Source: Aurifilum marmelostoma (Eukaryota; Ascomycota; Sordariomycetes; Diaporthales; Cryphonectriaceae). From it: 64,000 bases of DNA. The translations under genes and the position numbers were made by a program. Position 1 is the stretch's first letter. The number at the start of each line of letters is the position of its first letter. The notes under the pieces were generated by a model. That model saw nothing but the letters and a program-made list of their open reading frames with translations, did not search any database and was not told where the DNA came from. The stretch is taken from NCBI GenBank assembly GCA_027559495.1, contig JAMXSV010000003.1, positions 4,216,001 through 4,280,000 of the forward strand, read 5' to 3'. Below are positions 10,662 through 20,461 of this stretch, piece by piece.

Positions 10662-13600
10662 GGGGGCGGCGGCGGTCAGCCCACCCTCGTGGCCTTTGTC
10701 TCCCACGCCGCCAGGGTCAACGGCACCGACGAGCTGGCGCCTGCAGAGCTCTCGGACGACCTGCGGGCCGCCCTGGCCGGCGTCAACGCGGACCTGGCCA
10801 AGGTCCTGCCGCGGTACATGGTCCCCAACGCGTACATCCCCACCAGCTACATCCCGACCCTCATCTCGGGCAAGATCGACCGCAAGCGGCTCAGACAGTT
10901 CGGCGCCACCGTCGACCTGCAGAAGCTGGACCAGATAGCAGCAGCATCGTCGTCGTCGTCGTCGGCAGCAGCAGCAGGAGGAGCAGCATCCAACAACAAC
11001 AATAGGCCCCCCCGCGAGAACAGAGAGCTCAGCGACATCGAGCGGCGCCTGCGACACGCCTGGGGCCTGGTGCTGAAGCTGGACGAGGACGGGATCCACC
11101 CGGACGACAACTTCTTCGCGCTGGGCGGCGAGTCGGTGGCGGCCATGCGGCTCGTGTCGGCCTGCAGGGCGAGGGGCCTCGACCTGGCCGTGACCAGCAC
11201 GTTCCTGCACCCGACCCTCGCCGCCATGGCCGGGACGGTGCGCATCTGCGACGTCGACGTGCGCCGCAGGGACACGGCGCCCTTCTCGCTCATCTCGCAG
11301 CCCGCCGAGAGCGCCCGCGCCGAGGCAGCCCGGGCCTGCGGGGCCCACCCGGACGCCGTCGAGGACATCTACCCCTGCACGCCCACGCAGGAGTCCCTCG
11401 TGACCTTCTCGCTCAAGTCGAGCGAGCCCTACGTCGCGCAGAGGGTCGCCCGCGTGCCGCCGCACCTGTCGCTCGAGGCCCTGCAGCGGGCCTGGGAGGC
11501 CGTCGTGGCCGCCTGCCCCATCCTGCGCACCAGGGTGGCCCAGCTGCGGGACCCGGGCCTGCAGCAGGTCGTGCTGCGGGGGGAGGTCCGCTGGAGGCGC
11601 TCGACGGACCTGCAGAGGTACCTCGAGGAGGACCGCGCCGAGAGGATGGACCTCGGCCAGAGCCTGTCCCGGTACGCCATCGTCGACGACGACGCCCGCG
11701 ACGGCACGCGGTACATGGTCTGGACGGTGCACCACGTGCAGTACGACGGCTGGTCGGAGCCCCTGATCCTCGACATGGTGGCGCAGGCCCTCGAGGGCCG
11801 GCGGGAGGAGGAGGAGGGCGCCGCCGCCGGGCCGCAGCAGGCACACGGGAAGAAGGAGGACAGGGCCCAGATGCGCAGCTTTGTGCAGTGGCTCCGCGGC
11901 ACGGACGAGGCGGCCGCGCAGGGCTTCTGGCGCGCCGAGCTGCAGGACGCCGTGGGCCCGCAGTTCCCGCGCACCCCGTCCAGGGACTTCCTCCCCAGGC
12001 CGGACGCCACCGTCGAGCGCGAGGTCCGTCTCGGCCCCGCCGCCGCCGACGGGCTGCCCTTCACCACGGCGACGCTCATCCGCGGCGCGTGGGCCCTCGT
12101 GGCGTCCCAGTACAGCGGCAGCGACGATGTCATCTTCGGCGAGACCCTCAGCGGGCGCGACATCTCGCTCCCGGGCGTCGAGGACATCCTGGGCCCGCTC
12201 AACGCCACCGTCCCCATCCGCATCCGCCTCGACCGGGCCAGCTCCGCCGCCGCCTACCTGCAGGGCGTGCAGAGGGTCATGTCGGACCGCATCCCCCACC
12301 AGCACATGGGCATGCAGTACATCCGGCGGGTCAGCGTCGACGCCCAGCACGCCTGCGAGGCGCCCACCGGCCTGGTGGTCCAGCCGGAGCCGGAGCTCGT
12401 CGGCGCCGAGCTGGGCTTCGAGCTGGGCGACCCCGTCCGCGAGGCCCTGCACTTCAACCCGTACCCGCTCATGCTGGCCTTTGGCCTGCGCAGGGAGGGC
12501 GGCGGCGGCTTCAGGGTCTGCGCCAGCTTCGACAGCAGCCTGGTCGAGGTCGCCCAGATGGAGCGCGTCCTGGCCCAGCTCGAGACGGTCTGCGCGCAGC
12601 TGACGCGGGAGGGCGGCCTCGACAGGAGGGTCGGCGACATCTCGTACCTCCCCCAGCCCGAGCTGGACCAGATCTGGCGCTGGAACAGGACCCCTCCGCT
12701 GTCTCTGGACCAGTCCACGAGCAACCTCCGGGCCGACGCCGGCATCAAGAACGGGGCAGAGTACCCTCGTGTGGCTGTGCCGTGGGTGGTGGACCCCCGC
12801 AACCCGTCCGTGCTGTCGCCCATCGGCTGCCCTGGCGAGCTGTGGCTGGAGGGGTCGTGCATCCCGGGAGGCGAAGGGGTGGTCGTCGACTCCCCGGCCT
12901 GGCTGGTGGCCGGCAGCTCCGAGGTCGTGGGCCGTGCGGGCAAGGTGCGGCCCACGGGCGACATTGTGCAGCTGCGGTCCGACGGCACTGTGGTCTTTGT
13001 CGGCCGCAAGGATGACATGGTTCCTGTCTCGGGCCATGCTGTCAATATCGCCGACCTCGAGGCCCACTGCGCAAGGCTGCTGCCTCCTTCGGCCCGTGCT
13101 GCTGCCGTCGTGTTTGAGACTGCCTCGTCTGCGTCGACGCCTGACGACAACACCCACGGGGACCAGGAGCTGGTCATTCTCGTCGAGCAGCAGCAGCAGC
13201 AGCAGCAGCAGCCCTCGGCAGAGGAGAGCGTCGAGGTCATGTTCATGAGACACGAGGTCAGCAGCGACGAGTCGGACCCCGAGAGCTTCGTGACCACCCT
13301 GTCCGCCGAGATCCCCGTCGGCCTCGCCGTCGCCCTCAAGAAGCTCGACAAGTTCATCCGGGACGACCTCCCGTCCAGCTCGGTGCCCTCCGCCTACGTC
13401 GTGGTCGACCGCCTGCCCCTCGCCGCCGCGCACGGCACAGAGCTCGACCGCCCCCTCCTCAGGCAGCTGGCGTCCAGGATCCCGCCCCACGTGCTCGGCC
13501 AGCTCCGCGACGGCCTCAGGAAGGCGTGGGAGATGGACCTGGTGCCCGCCCGCCTCACCGCCGCCGAGGACATCCTGCGGTCCGCGTGGGCCAAGCTCCT

Positions 13601-15173
13601 GCGCGTGCGCCCGGAGCAGATCGACGTCGACGACAACTTCTTCCGCCTCGGCGGCGACTCGGTGCTCGCCATGAAGCTCGTCTCGGGCCTGCGCGCACAG
13701 GGCCACGGGCTGACGGTGGCCGATGTCTTCCAGCACATGCGCCTCGGGGACGCCGCCAAGGTGCTCAAGGTGAGCTCCGCCTCGGCCGGCAAGAGGCTGC
13801 AGTATAGAGCCTTGTCGACCCTGCGCGGCGTCGTGCCGGATGTCGACCGGTTCCTGGCCGAGGTCGTGCGGCCCAGGCTGGCCTGTCCGGAGTGGACCGT
13901 CAAGGACGCAGCGCCCGTGACGGACTCGCAGGCCCTCGACATCAGGGCCACCGTCGACGTGCCGCGGACGGCGGTGCAGTACACCATGCTGTACCTGGGC
14001 GGCGGTGTGGACCGGGAGCGCCTCCTCCAGGCCTGCAGGGACCTGGTCAGGACCCACGACATCCTGCGCACCGTGTTTGTCGAGCACGAGTCCGTCTTCT
14101 TCCAGGTGGTCCTGCATGACATGGAGCTTCCTCTGGCCACACGTGAGGTCGAGGCAGACCAGGACCTCAGCCAGGCCGTCACCGCCATCTGCGACGCGGA
14201 CATTGACTCCGAGATCACCCTGGGCGCGTCCTTCCTCAGGTTCTTCCACGTCGCAGGCAAGGACGGCCAGCACTGCCTCGTGCTGAGGCTCTCCCACGCC
14301 CAGTACGACGGCGTGTCCCTCCCCAGGCTGCTCCAGGACCTCGAGGCGCTCTACACCAGCGGAGGAAAGATCACCACCGACTACGAGCCCTTCCCCGCAT
14401 ACCTCGCCCGCACCAGGGACCCCCGCGCCCAGGACAAGGCCCTGGCCTACTGGCGCGACCTGCTCAGGGGCTCCAGCCTGTCCGTGCTGCCGGGCCAGTC
14501 CACCAGGCCAGGCGACAGGGGCGTCTTCAGGGACCAGGCCGCCGTCGAGTCCTTCCAGCCCCTCGCCGACATCACCACCGCCAACCTCCTCACCGCGGGC
14601 TGGGCCCTGGTCCTCGCGCGCCGCCTCGGCACCGCCGACGTCACCTTTGGCGGCGTCACCTCGGGCCGCAGCATCGACGTCGAGGACGCAGCGGGCGTCG
14701 AGAACGTCGTGGGGCCGTGCTACCAGCTGACGCCCATCCGGGTCTCCTTCGCCCCGGGCTGGACGGCCGCCGACCTGCTGAGCTCTGTGCAGCGGCAGAG
14801 CGCCGAGTCTGCCGCGTACGACTTTGTCGGGTTCGGGACGGTGGCCAGGGAGTGTGCGGCGCAGTGGCCGTCTCCGACACAGACAGGCATCTCCGAGACG
14901 GTGCGCACGTTCGACTCGCTCGTGCACCACCAGGACTGGGACGACGCGGACTCGATGCCCTTTGCCGGCGGGGAGGCGAGGCTGGCCATCTCGAGCCCGC
15001 ACGGGGACAGCCCTCGGCCTCTGAAGGTGGTGTCGTTTGTGCGGGACGGGCAGCTGCGGGTGGGCGTGGTCGGGAGCGAGGGGGACCTGGGCCTTGTCGA
15101 GGGCGTGCTTGGGGAGCTTGTCGGGGCTGTCCGGGAGCTTGTTGAGGGTGGGGGCCAGGAGCTGTTGGGCTAG
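8544..15173 (+). CDS. NPS6: NRPS for extracellular hydroxamate siderophore (NPS6/SidD type)
   Basis: Predicted to join N5-acyl-N5-hydroxyornithine units by ester bonds into fusarinine- or coprogen-type siderophores in the cytosol. Exon 1 is 8544-8927, the intron 8928-9014 (GTGAGT donor, poly-A then AG acceptor), and exon 2 9015-15173, all in phase; 2,180 aa. Domains: A at about residues 190-750 (FTSGSTGTPKG near 375, YKSGDLGMYDPDG near 605, GKIDRKRL near 744); T1 with DDNFFALGGES (about 825); C1 with HHVQYDG (about 1034); a degenerate A at about 1340-1600 that keeps only a late core (FVGRKDD) and lacks the nucleotide-binding loop; T2 with DDNFFRLGGDS (about 1666); and C2 with SHAQYDG (about 1888). 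This A-T-C-dA-T-C order is the published signature of NPS6/SidD. Poly-Ser and poly-Gln tracts lie in interdomain linkers. No thioesterase is present, as expected; the terminal C domain probably releases the product. Confidence 0.93.
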
Positions 15174-15799
15174 AAGATGATGACGACGAGGTCTGTGGGG
15201 GGTATTTTTTGGGGGTAAAAGTAGTTGTTGTGGTTGTTTATGAAATTGGAGAGGCATTCTGCTTTTTTTTTTTTTTTTTGTGGTTTCGGCTTGTATTGTT
15301 GTTGTTTATAGGGTTTCGTATTTCTTTTTGTTTAGGGAAAATCTTGATATTGTGATTATTTCCAGGACGGTTGGTTTCTGATGTGAACCCTGACAGATGA
15401 AAAAATACTCAACCATCAGCAGAGTTTATCAAATATGTCAACTTGAACATGGGAAATCACTATGTTTGATTTGACTTTGTACAAGAATGGGAGGCCTTGC
15501 AGACTCTATATTCAGCAAGGCTGACAATAAACTAGGCGTGATGAATATATACACTATCAATTACTCAATTGGAACAAAAAGTAAACAAGTATAGATTATA
15601 TAAGAGTAATACTGAGCATAACTAGTTACTAGACTTCCCACACAAACAAAAACAACATTGAGCAGGGCGTAAAGGACCGGACAGAGGAATAACCTCTCTT
15701 TCCCCTCGATTAAGCTTTCTCGCACCACTTCACAATCAAACCTTCCCAGCCATAATATAGATTCAACCATGGAGACGTTCCTCCACAGAGCAGGGCCCC
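15174..15799. other. Intergenic region
   Basis: A 3' region between the NRPS and the convergent minus-strand gene. It is AT-rich after about 15,240, with a T17 run at 15264-15280. No coding sequence was recognised. Base composition changes clearly here from the GC-rich NRPS. Confidence 0.6.
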
Positions 15800-16680
15800 T
15801 CAGGCTGCATCCTCAGCTGGGGGATAAGTTCCATACCCGACATACTCCCCATAAGAAGGCAGGTTCTCTCCCGCGCCCTGGTATTCACCATAGCTCGCAT
15901 ACCCGTCACGCCTGGCCCGCGGAGGAGCGGCCCTTCCAGGTGCTGTCCGCCTCGCCGACCTCACGGCAGCAGCAGGCAGAGCCCGCCGCGCCTTGTAGGA
16001 GCCGTAGGTACCATACATTGCGTAGCCATCCTCGGGCACGGGATAGTTGCTGTACGTGCCGTAGGCTCCATAGTCTCCGTAGTCAGCCACAGCATCGGCG
16101 TCGGACTGCGGGGCTCGTTTCTGCGGGGGATAGATGCCGTAGTCGCCGTATTGGCCGTAGCCATCCTCGGCCGGGGGGTAGTCGCCGTAGGTGCCGTAGA
16201 CACCGTATTCGGTGTAGTCAGCCGCATCATCTCTGCTTGTGTGTCAGTCAGGTGATTATAATTCGTCTGTCCTCGACATCCTTCTTCTTTTCGTTTCTTG
16301 CTCTCCGCCCCTGTTGGACTTCTTTACGTACCTGACGATGAGATCGGGACTTTCAAGGGGAACCCCGAGGTCCTGAGCAAGTCCGTCGACGACAGGAACG
16401 TCGATGGCCACAGTGGGCAGCTGGCGCTTAGACCTGAGGGCCCTGTTGTGGTTCTGGTCAGCTTCTGCAAAAAAAAAAAAAAAGAAAAGGGACTGGAATC
16501 CAGTTCTTCATACCTCGCCTTGACCCCATTCACGCTGTTCAGGCCCTTGGCGAGGTCGAGGTCGGCCTCCACGGCATTGAGGGCGCCGACATCAATCTCG
16601 TCTACCTGAGGAATATTCTGGGCGATAGGCTTGGCCAGAGCCAGTGTCACAGTAGTAAGAAACACTGCGGTGGTCTTCAT
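15800..16680 (-). CDS. Secreted Tyr/Gly-rich repeat protein with kexin sites; candidate RiPP precursor
   Basis: Start at ATG 16680 with a signal peptide (MKTTAVFLTTVTLALA). Exon 1 is 16680-16514 (GTATGA donor), exon 2 16464-16332, and exon 3 16232-15800. The exon 2-3 intron has GTACGT, a CTGAC branch and an AG acceptor and joins in phase. Exon 1 and exon 2 are each open in a good frame but are out by one base as read, so the first junction is unresolved (a G4 run at 16524-16527 is one possible culprit). After an SKR site, exon 3 carries related blocks of about 35 residues built of YGxYGxY with YPPAED or YPVPED motifs, ending in QKR and KARR. SARR and RARR sites and a third, shorter Tyr/Gly block follow. 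This resembles kexin-processed precursors of dikaritin RiPPs. The divergent neighbour is a UstYa oxidase. A structural secreted protein is the alternative. Confidence 0.6.
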
Positions 16681-18205
16681 TGTGGAATAATGTGGTCAAA
16701 AAAGAAAAAGACACTTTGGTGTATATCGTCTTGGATGAAATCCTATAGGATGGGATCTTCTGTGAGTGTTGTTCTGTAACTTGGTGAAGCATGAGGATAC
16801 TCGTCCCTCAAGCTGCATCTCGGAGGATATTCCCATCTTATTTATATTCGAGACGCCGTGTATGAGCTCATGAGATGGCCTCACCTGTCGGCACTCCTTG
16901 ACCCGGATATTCACTGACTCTATGCCTTCTTCGGTCCCATCTCTGCTTCTCTTTTTCTTTTTGTCGTCATCGCCATCGGTATATCTCTGGTCATTCCGCT
17001 TGGCCGGAGCCAGGCCGGACCGAATGATCCGAGTCAAGTCTGGTCTGTACCCTCGCCTTGATCAGGTCTTGTGTGAATCCTTTCGTGCGACATGCAAAAC
17101 CAGTGACTGTTCACTATTTTCATGCGAATATGTCATCCATAGCCACCAAGGCGGTGGACCCTGAAGGAACGGACAACCGCTTGCGGCGATCGAGCTTCTC
17201 AGTCACAGCGTCGCGCGGCGCATTTCCGTTACCACTACCAACTGTGAACTAACCCCAGATGAGCCCGATGGTCTGGGTCAAGCCATCGTTGGCGCCATCG
17301 GAAAGCCACGTGCTTGAGTCCCTCTTCAAGCGTTGTATCATGTGTGTTAATTGGTTTTTGAGGTGACGTGACATGAGACTAGAGCAGATACAGTAAACAA
17401 AAGGAGAAATGCATCAGAGTCGATACCAGGATTGGTTTGATCTCTTGAAAGCGGAGCCCCCCTTCGGCCGACCCAAGTTGCCTGTCCTCTGGATGCATGC
17501 TGGGGGAAAGTTGCAAGGCTCCCACGTGACGCTATCTCAGCCGTGTCTCAGATTTTCTTAGCAGCGGCGCCGTCGACAGTCCGTCTACCACTACACCTCC
17601 TCGCCTTTTCCAAAAACGTGGGGAAGAACAAAGCAAGTGCCGAGTGCTTAAAAAATAGTGGTTGGACGGTGCCATCTATATCTAGTCCAAAACCAGATCG
17701 ATTACTGTTTATGTCCTCCCTAGAAGGCCCCACGACATGTCAGTTCTAAAAACGCAAACGACTGGCGCGCGAGCCGGCGCCATTCTAGACCCAGTGTCGT
17801 GAGGGTCTCGGGTACCTTTGGCCCGACTGTGCTGGGAGGACACTCTTGTTGCATGCGGAAACACTGTTCTTGTGATGGCCTCGATCTTTATTGGTGTTGA
17901 TTCAGGATGATTGATTAATGGCGGCGGAGGGCGGCTGGCTGAGGGGGAGATCGGGACGGGCTGTGATCGTGTCTCGCGGGAGAGAGTGGACCGAGCAGTG
18001 TGATGTGATTTATGACATTCTACAACCTCCAGATTTCGGTTTGGAGACTTTGACTTTACGTCAAGTCTGAGACTTCTCGAGAAAGTGTGCAACAAAGATC
18101 CTCCTGTCCAGCCTGGAACTGCGCAACACCCAACACACCCTCTTCTTTTAGCAGCAAGAAAGTTCTGCAGAGAACACACAAGTCTCCTACCACTGATTTC
18201 CAAAC
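16681..18205. promoter_or_regulatory. Divergent promoter region of the RiPP-like gene pair
   Basis: A 1.5 kb stretch between two start codons on opposite strands. No coding sequence could be supported. A direct repeat GGCCGGA occurs at 17002-17008 and 17013-17019, and a GGCCG follows near 17465; such CGG-bearing repeats resemble Zn2Cys6 regulator sites, but this is weak. The arrangement suggests co-expression of the two flanking genes. Confidence 0.45.
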
Positions 18206-19559
18206 ATGTCACCTCCGATGCAACAAAAGAACATAGTGTCCGACCCTATGGACGCAGAGGCACAGCCTCTCAATGCCGCCGCCTACTATGCAGACAGCAT
18301 CAGCAGCGAGGAGGACGACCTCCCAATGCTTCACAGCGACGGACTCCCACCGTCGAGGGGTGGGAGGAGCCATCACCTTCTCCGCAGTCCTCTTTTCATG
18401 CTAGGCGTTCTCGTCTGCACGGGCATCCTGGGTGCACTTGTGGGTGCGTTTGTGCGTGGCAGACTTGCCGATTGGGATGCTCGTTGTGCCGAGTACACGA
18501 CGAAATACTGTAAGCCGCGTCCCTGGATGATTCTCTGGTGACACTCCAGAACATCCTCTCTTTATGACCGCAAAAGATTGTAAATTTGCATTGCTAATGT
18601 TACTTTGCTTGCAAGCGCCCGTGGTGCATGATGTGGCGGTGAAATACGAGACCCAGCTCTTCAACGGGTCCTTCATGAGGGAAGACATTTATCGGCAAAG
18701 AGCTGGTCCAGAGGTGGATGCTGCATGGGAAGCTCTCGGGGTAGACTGTATGTATAGTATCAAGATCTTCTTTCACCCCATCGCGAGCATACTCGGAACA
18801 AGAGTACTCACCCCCAAATACAGACCGAGCGAGCATCATATCTGATGAAGAGGGCCTCAAGAGCGGTCTGACCTCTGCGCATGTACAGAGGGCCGACAAG
18901 TACGGTGGTGGCTTCTTTGTCAACGTCGAGGGACTTCATCATCTCCACTGTCTCGTAAGTCCTTGCCAGCTGTGTAGAAGCGAACCAGAACTCTATCTGA
19001 CGTGGGGCGATACGATCTTGGCCTATCTGGTATGCAGAATCTTCTTCGAAAGTCTCTTTATTACAATTACGACCATTACAAGTCCATGGGAATGCATGCG
19101 TTTGCAAACGAAGACTATATCCTGCAGCTTCACGTGTGTAAGTGTACATATGCCTTCCCCCCATCCCCTCATGAGGATTCAGTTCAGAGACTCAGAGGCT
19201 GATCATGCTCTCCAACTGGCTTTTCACCCACTCCAGCACACTGTCTCGACACATTACGCCAGGTGCTGATGTGCAATGTCGACACGGGCATGCTGGGCCA
19301 AGTCTGGTATGATCAGCAGGGGGCTCAGGCGTTGCCGGACTTCAACACGGAACACACGTGTAAGAATTATGATGAGGTCAGGGCGTGGGCTGAGGAGCAC
19401 CAGGTAAGCTTTTCCCTCCTTGTTTGCTTGCTTTCTTTACAGAGAGCGTGAGGACAGCATAGCTGATCTGTATTTGTGCATTCAAAGGCACCGCCTCCTG
19501 AGGAGCTCCCGCTCGACTATATGAGAACGCCGGAGGGTGTGTTGCCGGAAATTCCCTGA
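18206..19559 (+). CDS. UstYa-family (DUF3328) membrane oxidase
   Basis: Predicted type II membrane enzyme of the family that oxidatively cyclises kexin-released peptides in ustiloxin, phomopsin and asperipin biosynthesis. Six exons: 18206-18509, 18616-18747, 18824-18954, 19038-19137, 19237-19403 and 19488-19559; every junction is GT-AG and in phase, giving 301 aa. The order is a cytosolic N-terminus, one membrane segment (SPLFMLGVLVCTGILGALVG, about residues 61-80), then YSPVVHDV, the GPEVDAAWEALGVDY motif, and the two family signatures HHLHC (end of exon 3) and HCLDTLRQ followed by MCNVDT (exon 5). Both His/Cys motifs are intact, so it looks functional. It is divergent from the Tyr-rich precursor-like gene. 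The substrate is inferred from this pairing; DUF3328 proteins also occur in cyclochlorotine-like NRPS pathways. Confidence 0.9.
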
Positions 19560-20461
19560 AAGACCCTTTCCATTTTTGTTCGACAAGATGCAATATTACA
19601 AGAAGAGTGGTTGGTATTATCTTTTTCCGCTGCGTCGAGATAGGGAGAACCAATAGTCTCGCAACTCAGCCAGATATAGTTCTCGAAGACCGGAGGCTTC
19701 ATTTATATAGGGTTCTGGTTCAAAAAGCTCATGCGCATTGAATTCAAAGAAATACTATCTATGTATCTATCTGTATCACGATTAGAAAGAATCCTTCGCC
19801 TATACCCGTGAGTGATCACCTCGTGAGCCCCGGGCGCCCTCTGGCCCGCTTCTTGTGTGCGTAAGGCTGAGATGCCCCATGCTTCATCGCCAGCTGCCGG
19901 GTAGAGTTCTACAAAAAAATTCCATCCAAGTCAAATGTGTTGCCAGCGTAAGCCTCAATCACCCATTCCGGCACCACTGCTGATGTGTGTCTCCAAGCAC
20001 GCCCGTATATGCCATGATGCCTCTGCTGACTGCTATTCAAGATGTTGGTGATGGATGTACAGAGTAGCAGGCTGGCTCGGGAGATGATTGCTCGAAGCCT
20101 GAATTAAGATGCATCTTTTTTTGATAGGCTGTAGTGAGGGGGGCCACCTCGGGTCTGTGAAAGACAATCTCTGACCTGCATTGTGACTGGTCTCTGGAGG
20201 GAGGGTCGACTCGGAAGGTGATTGGGGAATACGGACGGAGGACCAACCTCCTACTTTATCTGCTGTCCCGCAGTACTTAAGCGACGCAGGTCCCCGAACT
20301 GCAGGGGCGTCGTGGACCATAGCAACGTCAGCGATTCACGAGAGATAGATCCATTTGTCACGTAATTACAGCGAGACTCTGATCACAAAGGCATGTTTTC
20401 AGCAATTGTCCCTGACTGCTTGTTCGATCTGTTAGATTCAATCTTCTAACAGGACATTCAG
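19560..20461. other. Intergenic region with a possible small minus-strand gene fragment
   Basis: No firm gene. On the minus strand, between about 20,110 and 19,820, two protein-like stretches are separated by what looks like a 54-nt intron (GTGATT start, a TTGACTT branch-like site, T7, TAG end). The downstream stretch is short and basic and ends in a stop; the upstream one has no in-frame ATG. It may be a gene remnant or chance. Confidence 0.3.

Noticed and set aside
9033..15257. A 2,074-residue open frame on the minus strand, antisense to the NRPS
   Set aside because: It is a GC-rich shadow of the NRPS; the plus strand carries all A, T and C domain motifs, while this frame is Arg/Gly/Ala/Val-biased without motifs.
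16696..17037. A 113-residue minus-strand frame upstream of the precursor
   Set aside because: It lies in the divergent promoter and has no motif; it overlaps the expected 5' leader.
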